NCBI GenBank assembly: GCA_900167895.1
Contig: FUZR01000003.1
Span: 62,001 to 126,000 of the forward strand
Direction of reading: 5' to 3'
Length of the DNA stretch: 64,000 nucleotides
DNA from: Bacteroidales bacterium WCE2004
GTDB taxonomy: Bacteria; Bacteroidota; Bacteroidia; Bacteroidales; UBA932
A program made the position numbers and the translations under genes. The first letter of the stretch is position 1, and each line of letters opens with the position of its first letter. Under the pieces are notes generated by a model. The model ran no database searches and was not told where the DNA came from. It worked only from the letters and a program-made list of their open reading frames with translations. Below, piece after piece: positions 37,701 to 45,681 of the stretch.

Positions 37701-37953
37701 CGAGCGAAGAGAACTCCAGTACCGCGTCAGCGCGCGTCACGATCGTGAACTGGCCGTCCAGGTCGGAAACCGTACCGTTGTCCGTCCCTTTCTCAATAAT
37801 ACCGGCACCCATCACCGGCTGGTTTGTCTCATCGACAATACGGCCGCTCACGCTCAGGGTCTGAGCTTGGGCTGTTGAACTGAGAATTGCACCGATGACA
37901 AAAGCCAACGTCATGCAACATCTCATCAAGACAGTTTTTGACAATTGTTTCAT
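34774..37953 (-). CDS. SusC/RagA-family TonB-dependent transporter
   Basis: 1059 residues from the ATG at 37953, with a signal peptide ending near SSTAQAQ. A carboxypeptidase-like regulatory domain (VSGRIVDETNQPVMGAGI) is followed by the SusC plug signature (VVVGYGVQKKKLITGS, GVNIIANSGQPGDGFNVNIRGMGTI, YVIDGVAGGDISTLNP) and a 22-strand barrel ending TILAGLNIKF. It imports glycan fragments through the outer membrane with TonB energy. The open frame extends to 38427 but overlaps the phosphatase gene in another frame and is not used. Confidence 0.96.
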   Translation of the reverse strand: MKQLSKTVLMRCCMTLAFVIGAILSSTAQAQTLSVSGRIVDETNQPVMGAGIIEKGTDNGTVSDLDGQFTIVTRADAVLEFSSLGYDSKEVAVNGNSVINVVLTSSLEFLEDVVVVGYGVQKKKLITGSTIQIKGEDLAKLNNTSALGALQSSTPGVNIIANSGQPGDGFNVNIRGMGTIGSYKPLYVIDGVAGGDISTLNPADIESIDILKDAASAAIYGARAANGVILVTTKQGKEGNLQISYDGYVGWQNAPVIPTVLDAKQYIEVINTAEKNNRLTPTDFSTVLSPDLYQSIMDGSFTGTNWIREFHNDNAPVSNHAVNLAGGTDRSKFSMGVSFTNQEGIFGKPAASNYKRATVRLNSDHVVLRKDDLDIITVGENVNFSYSSKSGINLSNQYSNNMFDALTANPLAPMRRADGEYTSYEDYAAYGIFKFDGDAINPLYVISRTSQGNNWRYNYALNMSANVRIQPIKNLIVRSQFNYKASASSKRSYDMTYQANSTKFLDVDKVSQEASLGWNWSWENTATYKFNIGQHNFDAMVGMSIEHSGYGETVGAGREDGKWVDDPTHAYVGNMKGLITESKIKGSPWDDSGLESYFGRINYDYAEKYMISVILRRDGSSNFAPGHRWGTFPSVSAGWVMTNEPWMAGVKNTLNFLKLRGSWGQNGNCAIDNFHYLATVQVSPNDGRYGFANGITDQPANGAYADKLPNPNVTWETSQQLDFGLDARFFASRLGVVFDWYQKDTKDWLVKAPIMGHYGADAPYINGGDVRNTGVELALSWNDEVNKDFFYSISVNGAYNKNIVTRIANGEGVIHGRAVVEQAAELYRAEVGYPIGYFHTYVTDGVFQTQEEVDAWLAAGKPTLSDNPQPGDLRVLDLDGDGVLNQDNDKRMTGDPNPHFTAGLNISINYKGFDFGVSGYGMFGHQVFRAWRQYGHRPYQNYTTEVYDYWHGAGTSNKLPILYSSNSKGLNTDMFIENGDFFRFQTVTLGYDFKRLWKDSPFGQLRLYVQAQNLFTITGYKGMDPEVGTSSGFDSWAKGIDLGFYPQPRTILAGLNIKF

Positions 37954-37985
37954 AAGCAGTTGTTGAATTGATTGATTAGAGTGTA

Positions 37986-39263
37986 TTATCTGTTGTTTCT
38001 GGCATTGTCGCATAGGTTCCGGTAGAACGCCCGGAAGTCGCTCCACCTGTAATAGGGAGCCTGTTCTCCGGGCAGCGGGAGCGTCACCTCCCGGCCGCAA
38101 AGAAGGGCCTTGACCAGGATTTCGCCGCCCGGCTTCCTGCTTTTGTAGAAGACCAGCTGGATATTGCCGGCCATGCAGGTATTGTAATTCTGGTATACGT
38201 ATTTGAAATCGTCCGGATCGGTCGGGACCGTCAGGGAACCGTCCAGGCCCAGGAGGATGTTGAGCGGGCCGAGATAGGAATCGTGTCCGAAACGCAGGTC
38301 CGCGATTTCGGTACTCCTGCCCGAAATCACGGCCTCGGCCCTGTCCAGGATATCTTCGACGATGGGGACCGCGAGATAGCGCCTGGACCAGTAATGCCGG
38401 TAGGCGCCCGCGTTCGACACTTCCCACCGGCTGTACATTTCTTCCAGAGAATAAGGCTCCCCCATCATCCCCTCATATCCGATGCTGGGGAGAGAGGTGT
38501 AGAAGGTATTCAAGGTGGACTGGATGGTCATTTTCTCCCGTTCGCCCAGCGACGCGTCCTTGAAGAACATCTCCACGAACGGCATTCTCCTCGCTGCGGG
38601 ACCGGCGGAGACGGAAGGCTCGCCCGCTACCGGGAACGGCTCCGGATCGATGGTCCAGCGCCGGGGATTTTCCTTCGCGTCCGGAACGACGGCGTCGAGC
38701 GTCGCCCGGGAAGCCCGCTGGAAAATATCCAGTTTGCGGTTCTGCCTGGCCAGCGACTGGCAGAAGGCGGCCATGCTGACGATGCAACGGCCTTCGAGGG
38801 AAGAGAACGCCTCGACGCGTCCGCCTTTCCGGAATATTTCCGGGAAAGAATCGTACATGGTCTTTGCGACGCGCACGTGCTGCTCATATCCCCGCGGCGT
38901 CAGCTCCGTGACGCCGACGGTCAGTTCCGGCAGGATGGAAGAGAACTGCCGGTAGAACGATTCTCCCGTTTCCGTGAGAATTCCCCTGGTATATGCGTCG
39001 GTCAGCAGCGAGTCCATGCGCCTGTACAGGGAAGCCTCCCAGTAGTAGCGGGACCCATGGCGGCCGTAATGGCTGAGGTAGAACGGCTTGTACCCTCTGG
39101 GCGGAGGGGTCGGCCTGCAGGTCTCGGTGGGATACGGGAAATCGTTGCCGTATGACCGCTGCGGATCCGCATAGACCTCTTCGCGGACATCCGCCCGCTG
39201 TCCCCAGGCCAGTGGGAACGAAAAAAGCAATAAGACAAGCAGTAAAATCTTGTTTTTCAACAT
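37986..39263 (-). CDS. Histidine acid phosphatase (MINPP/phytase-like), exported
   Basis: 425 residues with a signal peptide (MLKNKILLLVLLLFSFPLAWG). The phosphohistidine motif RHG (68-70, in HYGRHGSRYYWE) and a proton-donor HD pair (His327-Asp328, in LRFGHDSYLGPL) place it in branch 2 of the histidine phosphatases, next to multiple inositol-polyphosphate phosphatase. It would act in the periplasm or on the surface to remove phosphate from inositol phosphates or phosphorylated glycans. It is the first gene of the SusCD operon and is divergent from the HTCS regulator, so it belongs to the uptake system. Confidence 0.88.
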   Translation of the reverse strand: MLKNKILLLVLLLFSFPLAWGQRADVREEVYADPQRSYGNDFPYPTETCRPTPPPRGYKPFYLSHYGRHGSRYYWEASLYRRMDSLLTDAYTRGILTETGESFYRQFSSILPELTVGVTELTPRGYEQHVRVAKTMYDSFPEIFRKGGRVEAFSSLEGRCIVSMAAFCQSLARQNRKLDIFQRASRATLDAVVPDAKENPRRWTIDPEPFPVAGEPSVSAGPAARRMPFVEMFFKDASLGEREKMTIQSTLNTFYTSLPSIGYEGMMGEPYSLEEMYSRWEVSNAGAYRHYWSRRYLAVPIVEDILDRAEAVISGRSTEIADLRFGHDSYLGPLNILLGLDGSLTVPTDPDDFKYVYQNYNTCMAGNIQLVFYKSRKPGGEILVKALLCGREVTLPLPGEQAPYYRWSDFRAFYRNLCDNARNNR

Positions 39264-39310
39264 GTTATAAAATGGTTACTATCGGTGTTTTGTTCTATTT
39301 CAGCACATTG

Positions 39311-39318
39311 CAAAATTA
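39311..39318 (-). promoter_or_regulatory. -7 box of the phosphatase-SusCD-GH3 operon
   Basis: Minus-strand TAATTTTG, about 47 nt before the ATG at 39263; no exact TTG at 19-20 nt, which would fit an activator-dependent promoter under the divergent HTCS. Confidence 0.55.
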
Positions 39319-39383
39319 TTCAACGCAATCAGCAACGATGGTAAAAAATGTTGCAATCTTGTGTCTACTACGTTTCATTGTCT

Positions 39384-39391
39384 TATATTTG
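39384..39391 (+). promoter_or_regulatory. -7 box of the HTCS gene
   Basis: TATATTTG ends 4 nt before the GTG start at 39396; TTG at 39359-39361 is 22 nt upstream. Confidence 0.5.
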
Positions 39392-39395
39392 AGCC

Positions 39396-42300
39396 GTGAA
39401 ACGCTTGCTGCCAATCTTAACTGCCATACTGCTCCTGATACTCTGCCCGTCCGTGCACGGCGCGGAGTTCCGGCACCTGACCATCAACGACGGGCTGTCC
39501 GACAACAGCATCTACGTCGTGTTCAAAGACTCCCGGGGCTTCCTGTGGATCGGCACCCACGTGGGCCTCAACCGCTACGACGGTTTCCGCTTCAAACATT
39601 TCTTTGAGGGGCCGGATGCCATTCCCGACAATTCCATCAACGACATCTTCGAAGATGCGGAGGGGCGCCTCTGGATCCATACACCGCTGGGATACTCCTA
39701 TATGGACCTTTCGGACGAGCGGGTGGTCCAGGACCCTTCCCCCTGGCTGGCCAGCCACGGGATCACGGGCAAGATCAACGTCCTGAAGGTCGATGCGCGC
39801 GGCAACATCTGGGCGGTCTGCGGCTCCACGCTCTATAAGGTGGAGCTCCGACCGGACAGGACCGGGTCATGGACCATTGAAGGCAAACCCGCCGACGTCC
39901 CGGCGACCGACCTGGTCTTCTCCGGGGACGAGATCACCCTCTGCTGCGCCGACGGGCGCATCGTCCGCATCGACCCCGTCACGATGAAGACCGTGTCGGT
40001 GGAGACCCCTGTCACGGGGAACTCCGACCTGACGGATACGAATTACCGGCTGTTCAAGGATTCCGCCGGCCTGGAGATCATCTTCACGGGCGAGGTCTCC
40101 TGGACCCACGACACCGCCACCGGCGAATGGAAGTCGCACCGTCTGCTGATCAAAGATGTGGCTACCGACGCTTCGGGGCGCGTCTGGATTGCCACCGACC
40201 ACGACGGCCTGCTGATTTACACCCCGGGAGAAGATGTCGCGGACCTGTTCGGCCGCGAGCGGCCGGCTGACACGCCCTTCCTGGGCGAATGCATCCAATG
40301 CCTCTACAGCGACGACGACGGCGTCATGTGGCTCGGCACCTACAAGAGCGGGCTGAGTTTCATTTATGACGGGAAGAACACCTTTGCGCACACGCCGCTG
40401 GAAGACGTCACCACCGTCCTGGAAGACAACGCCGGAACCATCTGGCTCGGCACCGACGGCAGCGGCATCGTCCGCCTCGATCCCGAGACCGGGGAGCGCA
40501 CCCATATCCGGATGGACCAGGACGGACTGCTTTCCGACATCGTGGTGAGCAGCACGCTTGCCCCGGACGGCTCCCTCTGGTTCGGCGGCTTCCGGAGCGG
40601 CCTCACCCGTTTCAGCGACGGCAACTGGACGGCCTACCACACGGCCGACGGCAAGCTGGCGAGCAACGACATCTGGGACATCAAATGTTCCCGGGACGGG
40701 AAAATCTATATCGGCACCCTCGGGGCGGGCCTGCAGGTCATGGACATCGCCACGGGCGCATCGGCGGTCTACAACCACGGGAACAGCCCGCTGAAGGAAG
40801 ACCACGTCAGCTCGCTCTGCTTCTCCGAAAGCGGGCTCCTGTACATCGGGCACGCCAAAGGCGTCGACGTGTTCGACCCGCGGACCGGGACCATCCGGGC
40901 CGTCGGGTCCGGACAGCTGGACGGGCTGCACGTCCGGGATATCTTCATTGACTCCCGGGGCCTGCTATGGATTGCCTCCAACAAGGGCATCCACGCCTAC
41001 GACATCGCCTCCGGGAAGGCTTACCTGGTGGATATCCGGGGCAACTCCACCAATTTCCACACCGTCTCCGTGGCGGAAGACTCCCTGGGCGGTCTCTGGG
41101 TGTGCTCCAACAACCTGCTCTCCCGCATCCAGGTGAATGCCGTGAAGGACGGCTGGAGTTTCTTCGCCACTTCATACGGGACGGACGAAGGCGTGCCGGA
41201 CGTCCTCTTCAACAAGAATGCGATGGTCAGCCTCAGCAACGGCGACATCCTGGCAGGCAGCCAGCGGGGCATCGTAAGGATCGCCCCCCGGGACGTCATC
41301 GAGCGCCAGGACTCCACTTTTGTCATCTTCAGCGGAATCGTCCTGCCGGAGGGAGAGCGAAACGTAGAACCCCACATGTCCCTCTCCTGGAAGCAGCGCT
41401 CCTTCATCATCAACCTGGCCTCCTCCACCATCGGCAAGCCCGGCCAGCCGAGGTTCATCTTCAGCACGGACGGGAGCCAATGGACCCCGACGCCGGACGG
41501 CATGCCGGCCGTGCAGTTCGCCAACGCGAAATCCGGCCGGATGAAGCTGGAAGTCGCCATCGCCGATGCGGAAGGCAACGCTTCCGGGCCGGTGAGCAGC
41601 CTGGACATCACGGTCCGTCCGCCCTGGTACAGAAGCACGCTGGCCTTCCTCCTCTATTCCCTGCTGCTGCTCGGATTCCTGTCCGTCCTCTACCGGATCA
41701 GCCGGAAGCGCCGGGCGGAGCGGGAAGAAAAGGCCATTTCTGAAATGAAGCAAATCTTCTTCATCAATATCAGCCACGAGCTCCGCACGCCGCTTTCCCT
41801 CATCCTCTCTCCTCTCTCCGACGCGATCGGGAAGGAGCAGGACGCGCAGGTCAAGGGCGAGCTGACCATCGCCGAAAGGAATGCCCGCAAGCTGCTGGAC
41901 ATGGTGAACCAGATGCTCGACCTCAGGAGCCTGATGATGAACGCCCAGAGCGTCCATTTCTCGCGGAAGGACCTCGTGGACACGGTCCGCTCTTCGGTCG
42001 CGCAGTTCCTGGCCCTGAAGGAGAAAGGCATCACGCTGACTTTCCGGACCGCCAAGGACCATATCGAGATGCTGTTCGATGAGGACAAGGTCTCGAAGGT
42101 GGTGAGCAACCTCCTGAGCAACGCCATCAAATATACCGAAGAAGGCGGCCGGGTGAACGTCGACCTCTCCCTGGATGGCGGCGACGCCGTCATCCGGGTG
42201 TCCGACAACGGCAAGGGGATCCCCGACAAGGAGAAGCCGCATCTCTTCGACCGCTTCTGGCAGGGCGAAGGCTCCGCCAACAAGGGCGGGAGCGGGATCG

Positions 42301-43250
42301 GCCTCAACATCGTCCGGGAATATGTATCCATGCATGAAGGACGGGTGGAGGTTTCCGACACCCCGGGAGGCGGCGCGACGTTCACGGTGTTCCTTCCCGC
42401 CAAGGAATGCAACGCCTCCGGCGACGGATTCGTGAAGAGTTCGCTATACGAAGAAGAGGCGTCCGCAGGCGCCGGGCCGGACCGGACCGCAGCCCGCAGG
42501 GTCAACCTGCTGCTGGTGGACGACAGCGACGACTTCCTGGATTATCTCTCCGGCATCCTCTCTTCCGACTATAACGTCATCACGGCCACGGACGGCCTGG
42601 CGGCGCTGAAGAAGATGGAGACCCTCCGTCCGGACATCGTGGTCTCGGACGTGATGATGCCCAACATGGACGGCAACGAGCTCTGCCAACGGATCAAAGC
42701 CAACCCGGCGACGACCCACATCCCGGTCGTGATGCTGACGGCCCGGCTCACCGACGAGAACGAGAAGAAGAGCCGCGACTGCGGGGCGGACGACTACTTC
42801 ACCAAGCCGTTCGACCTCCAGGTCCTCCGGGAGCATATCGCCATCCTCGTCTCCCGGACCGGCATCGACACCTCCGGCAAACTGAAGGCCCGCATCGAGG
42901 AGCGGAAAGTGGAATCCGTGGACCGCAAATTCGTCGACAAGGTGACGGCCTTCATCGAGGAGAACATCTCCGAAAGCGAATTGAGCGTGGAGCAGATCGC
43001 CGAAGCCATGGGCATGTCGCGGGCCAACATCTACCGCCGCATGGTCGCCGCCACCGGCAACACGCCGTCGGAGTTCATCAAGATCGTCCGGCTCCGCCAC
43101 GCCGAGCGGCTGCTGATGCAGAGCGGGCTCACCATCTCCGAGATCTGCTACGAAGTCGGCTTCACCTCGCCGCGCTATTTCAGCAAGTGCTACAAGGAAT
43201 TCTTCGGATACGTCCCTTCCAAGGCCAGACGGAGCTTCAGCAGGGAATAA
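39396..43250 (+). CDS. Hybrid two-component system regulator (HTCS)
   Basis: 1284 residues in a single chain: signal sequence, two seven-bladed Reg_prop propellers (to about 640; repeats such as FKDSRGFLWIGTHVGLNRYDG), Y_Y_Y domain, one transmembrane helix (about 747-766), HisKA with phospho-His794 (NISHELRTPLSLIL), HATPase (DNGKGIPDKEK, GGSGIGLNIV), a receiver with phospho-Asp1085 (VVSDVMMPNMDG), and an AraC-type DNA-binding domain (about 1175-1280). It senses a glycan in the periplasm and should activate the divergent operon. The GTG start lies 4 nt after a -7 box. Confidence 0.96.
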   Translation: MKRLLPILTAILLLILCPSVHGAEFRHLTINDGLSDNSIYVVFKDSRGFLWIGTHVGLNRYDGFRFKHFFEGPDAIPDNSINDIFEDAEGRLWIHTPLGYSYMDLSDERVVQDPSPWLASHGITGKINVLKVDARGNIWAVCGSTLYKVELRPDRTGSWTIEGKPADVPATDLVFSGDEITLCCADGRIVRIDPVTMKTVSVETPVTGNSDLTDTNYRLFKDSAGLEIIFTGEVSWTHDTATGEWKSHRLLIKDVATDASGRVWIATDHDGLLIYTPGEDVADLFGRERPADTPFLGECIQCLYSDDDGVMWLGTYKSGLSFIYDGKNTFAHTPLEDVTTVLEDNAGTIWLGTDGSGIVRLDPETGERTHIRMDQDGLLSDIVVSSTLAPDGSLWFGGFRSGLTRFSDGNWTAYHTADGKLASNDIWDIKCSRDGKIYIGTLGAGLQVMDIATGASAVYNHGNSPLKEDHVSSLCFSESGLLYIGHAKGVDVFDPRTGTIRAVGSGQLDGLHVRDIFIDSRGLLWIASNKGIHAYDIASGKAYLVDIRGNSTNFHTVSVAEDSLGGLWVCSNNLLSRIQVNAVKDGWSFFATSYGTDEGVPDVLFNKNAMVSLSNGDILAGSQRGIVRIAPRDVIERQDSTFVIFSGIVLPEGERNVEPHMSLSWKQRSFIINLASSTIGKPGQPRFIFSTDGSQWTPTPDGMPAVQFANAKSGRMKLEVAIADAEGNASGPVSSLDITVRPPWYRSTLAFLLYSLLLLGFLSVLYRISRKRRAEREEKAISEMKQIFFINISHELRTPLSLILSPLSDAIGKEQDAQVKGELTIAERNARKLLDMVNQMLDLRSLMMNAQSVHFSRKDLVDTVRSSVAQFLALKEKGITLTFRTAKDHIEMLFDEDKVSKVVSNLLSNAIKYTEEGGRVNVDLSLDGGDAVIRVSDNGKGIPDKEKPHLFDRFWQGEGSANKGGSGIGLNIVREYVSMHEGRVEVSDTPGGGATFTVFLPAKECNASGDGFVKSSLYEEEASAGAGPDRTAARRVNLLLVDDSDDFLDYLSGILSSDYNVITATDGLAALKKMETLRPDIVVSDVMMPNMDGNELCQRIKANPATTHIPVVMLTARLTDENEKKSRDCGADDYFTKPFDLQVLREHIAILVSRTGIDTSGKLKARIEERKVESVDRKFVDKVTAFIEENISESELSVEQIAEAMGMSRANIYRRMVAATGNTPSEFIKIVRLRHAERLLMQSGLTISEICYEVGFTSPRYFSKCYKEFFGYVPSKARRSFSRE

Positions 43251-44338
43251 CCGACTTCTGACGGGATGTCGAGGGCCTGCAGGAAAGCGAATTCCTCCTG
43301 GCCGGCCTGCAGCATCTCATTGTCGCACAGATACCAGACCGTATCGTCTTCCGCCAGGTTGACGGGGAACTGCAGCAGCTGGAACAGCGGGCTGGCTTCG
43401 TTGGGATAATGCTCGATGTATGACTTGCGGCTGCGCTTGTCCCAGATCCAGACCGCGACCTCCGGCACGGCCGCCTTCTGCTGGAAGATCACGTTGAACA
43501 GCAGGAAGTTCCGGCTCTCGAACGCGTTGTTGACATAGTAGAGGTCGTGTTTCATCACGAGGTCGACCAGCTCCTCCTGGCTGCGGCACTGCAGGAGTTC
43601 TTCGGGCGCAGCATAATCCCCGAAATCCAGGGTGTACGTCTTCAGGATATTCCCTTGCGGGTCGATGCTGTATTGGAGTCGGTCGTGCGACTGGAAATAC
43701 AGGCCGGACGTCGCGCCCGGGCGGCGGAACAGCTTCTCGAACCCGAATCCATAGGCGGAGAGCGTCGTCTTCCGCAACGGCAGCGCCGATTGGAGCGGCT
43801 TGAGCTCCGCATCCGCGAAAAGCAGCCGGTCGTCCGCATACGCGGCATCTTCCTCGTGGCACAGCGTGAAGCAGAGCCGGCCGTCGTCGAGGACGGAGAC
43901 GGAAGACGCCGGCGCGGCCAGCGTGTGTCTTCCGACGAAGTCTCCGGACACCGTATACACCAGCACGTCGGTCCCCATGCTCAGGATATAGAGATTCCCC
44001 TGCCGGTCGACGTCCACATCATCGATGGCCATATATTCCTGCGGCCCGCGCCCTACCCGGGCGATTTTGTTTTGCAATTCGCCGGAGGCGTTGAAACAGA
44101 AGATGTTGTAATCGTAGTCGACGACCATGAACCCGGCCGCCGTCTCCTTGCACTGCATCACTTCCCCGATCATCGCCCCGGCCGTCCGGAGCGGCAGGAT
44201 CTCCACCTTCGCGGCGCAGTCGTCGACGACCGAGCAGTTGGAACGGGTCTCAAACTTCAGGATTTCATCCGCGGACTTGTCGTCCGCGCACGAGAGCACG
44301 CCCAGGAGCAGCAGGGAAATGGAAAGGATTTTCTTCAT
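43190..44338 (-). CDS. 6-bladed beta-propeller lipoprotein
   Basis: 382 residues from the ATG at 44338, with lipobox LLLGVLSC. Repeated propeller strands (NKIARVGRGPQEYMAIDDVDVDRQ... and GNLYILSMGTDVLVY) match the Bacteroidetes 6-bladed propeller family (DUF5128-like). Likely anchored in the envelope; function unknown. Its 3' end overlaps the convergent 3' end of the HTCS gene by 61 bp. An upstream ATG at 44377, 4 nt from the -7 box, would place 13 residues before the signal peptide and is less likely. Confidence 0.8.
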   Translation of the reverse strand: MKKILSISLLLLGVLSCADDKSADEILKFETRSNCSVVDDCAAKVEILPLRTAGAMIGEVMQCKETAAGFMVVDYDYNIFCFNASGELQNKIARVGRGPQEYMAIDDVDVDRQGNLYILSMGTDVLVYTVSGDFVGRHTLAAPASSVSVLDDGRLCFTLCHEEDAAYADDRLLFADAELKPLQSALPLRKTTLSAYGFGFEKLFRRPGATSGLYFQSHDRLQYSIDPQGNILKTYTLDFGDYAAPEELLQCRSQEELVDLVMKHDLYYVNNAFESRNFLLFNVIFQQKAAVPEVAVWIWDKRSRKSYIEHYPNEASPLFQLLQFPVNLAEDDTVWYLCDNEMLQAGQEEFAFLQALDIPSEVGYSLLKLRLALEGTYPKNSL

Positions 44339-44381
44339 AGTGTGATGGTTTTCTGTCAGCGTATACTGGATCTCCATGTCT

Positions 44382-44389
44382 CAAAGATA
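44382..44389 (-). promoter_or_regulatory. -7 box of the 6-bladed propeller gene
   Basis: Minus-strand TATCTTTG; 43 nt upstream of the chosen start at 44338. Confidence 0.5.
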
Positions 44390-44409
44390 CGCATTTCCTC
44401 TTTTGTCGT

Positions 44410-45492
44410 TTACGGGAGCAGGTCGGCCAGGATGGCGTCAAGGTCCGGGCGGCCTTCATGGACCAGGATTTCCCCGGTCCGGCAGTCGATCAGAAAGACT
44501 CTCGGGATAAACTCGATGCCATAGTCTTTATAAACCTTGCTGCTGCTTTTCGCCAACACATTGATCCAGACCATCTCTTTCTCCTTCACAAATGATTTCC
44601 ATTCCGCGACTTTGGAATCCTGGGATATACTGTAGATTTCCAGGCCCTTGTCATGATACTTTGCATAGACATCCTTCAGCATGGGGATGGATTCAACGCA
44701 AGGCATGCACCAGGTCGCCCAGAAATCCAGGATGACATAGCGGATTTCCGGATTGTCAACGACAGCGCTCAGGCGGACAGGGATGTCGTCCGTGTCCGGA
44801 TATTCCATATCGATGTAGTGCTGACCCACGAGATTGACCTCCTCTTCGAGCGCAGTTTTCTTGCTTGCCGACGCTTCCGCCCTGCGGGCCATGTTCTTTT
44901 TCAAGGTCGAGATATACTTCTTATAGGCCTTGGCCAGGTCCGGGGACAGACGGTCAATGATTTCCGATGCCCGGGGGAGGTCTTCGTAGAAATCGTCAGC
45001 ATAAACCAGAGCCAGGAGATTCGTTTGCTCATTGCTGATCGCCTCCTCCCAAAGAGCTTCCTTTGCATCGGGATCTGCAGTCACAATCTTCTGGTAAGCA
45101 TCATTCAGGACCGTCCCTGTCGCGCCCGTGCCCATATCCGACTCATCTTCGGCCTGGACATCGACGAGGATGGTTCCGGGCTCCAGGAAGAAATCCTTCA
45201 GCTGGCCCCCGTCATACGGATTGGCATAGACATCCTCGGGATTCTTGGCATACAGGAACACGTGGGTCGGAGCCGCGACGGGGAGCTGAAACTCAAAGGT
45301 CCCATTCTCGACCGTCGTAGAGGCAAGGGGCTTCCATTTGTTCCATTCGTCCTGCAGAACGAGTTCCGCCCCTTCCTTGACACCCTGGACGGTACCCTTC
45401 ACGATACAGTTGTCGCCGGTCTTCTTGCACGACACCACGGCCAGCAGCACCATCGCCGCTGCCAGGAACTTGTTTTTAAATATACTGCCCAT
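44410..45492 (-). CDS. TlpA-like thiol:disulfide lipoprotein with DUF4369-type N-terminus
   Basis: 360 residues from the ATG at 45492, with lipobox LLAVVSC. An N-terminal beta domain (about 25-125, GTVQGVKEGAELVLQDEW...) is followed by a helical linker and a thioredoxin domain with the active site WCMPC (Cys262, Cys265) in DFWATWCMPCVESIP. It is a periplasmic-side redox protein. Such proteins are frequent and variable in Bacteroidetes. Its upstream frame to 45636 is not used because the -7 box lies between. Confidence 0.88.
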   Translation of the reverse strand: MGSIFKNKFLAAAMVLLAVVSCKKTGDNCIVKGTVQGVKEGAELVLQDEWNKWKPLASTTVENGTFEFQLPVAAPTHVFLYAKNPEDVYANPYDGGQLKDFFLEPGTILVDVQAEDESDMGTGATGTVLNDAYQKIVTADPDAKEALWEEAISNEQTNLLALVYADDFYEDLPRASEIIDRLSPDLAKAYKKYISTLKKNMARRAEASASKKTALEEEVNLVGQHYIDMEYPDTDDIPVRLSAVVDNPEIRYVILDFWATWCMPCVESIPMLKDVYAKYHDKGLEIYSISQDSKVAEWKSFVKEKEMVWINVLAKSSSKVYKDYGIEFIPRVFLIDCRTGEILVHEGRPDLDAILADLLP

Positions 45493-45506
45493 CTGTTTTC
45501 GTTTTC

Positions 45507-45514
45507 CAAATATA
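45507..45514 (-). promoter_or_regulatory. -7 box of the TlpA-like gene
   Basis: Minus-strand TATATTTG, 14 nt before the ATG at 45492. Confidence 0.5.
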
Positions 45515-45595
45515 CGCATTCTTCCACGAATTCCGCCACGCCCCTCCGTTTTTTGAAGCACCTGATTATGAGGCGATTGCGGTTTTGCTTGCGGG

Positions 45596-45650
45596 CATGT
45601 TCCCGCAAGCAGAAAATCCAACCGCCCGGAATACAAGCAGTTGGATTTAC
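45596..45650. terminator. Two hairpins downstream of the tRNA-fragment repeat
   Basis: GCTTGCGGG-CATGTT-CCCGCAAGC sits next to a second stem, AAATCCAAC/GTTGGATTT (minus strand). The second is followed on the minus strand by TCT rather than a full T-run. Probably terminates transcription coming from the FISUMP gene. Confidence 0.4.
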
Positions 45651-45652
45651 GC

Positions 45653-45680
45653 GTGCCTCGGGCGGGACTCGAACCCGCAC
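45653..45680 (-). repeat. 28-bp copy of the tRNA-Leu(UAA) 3' end
   Basis: Identical to 46511-46538: the whole T arm, 3' acceptor strand and discriminator of tRNA-Leu(UAA), in the same orientation. It begins 1 bp after the FISUMP stop codon. No D arm or anticodon arm precedes it, so it is not a tRNA gene; it looks like an attachment-site copy or a tRNA remnant. Confidence 0.88.
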
Positions 45681-45681
45681 C

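Noticed and set aside
37954..38427. 158-residue N-terminal extension of SusC
   Set aside because: It overlaps the phosphatase gene in another frame, and the signal peptide starts at 37953.
44375..44377. Leaderless start for the 6-bladed propeller gene 4 nt after its -7 box
   Set aside because: It would put 13 residues in front of a normal lipoprotein signal; the ATG at 44338 is better, and this shows that the 4-nt spacing can occur by chance.
45653..45680. A second tRNA gene at the TTCGAGT T-arm sequence
   Set aside because: Only the 3' 28 nt are present; the preceding bases are the end of the FISUMP coding sequence.
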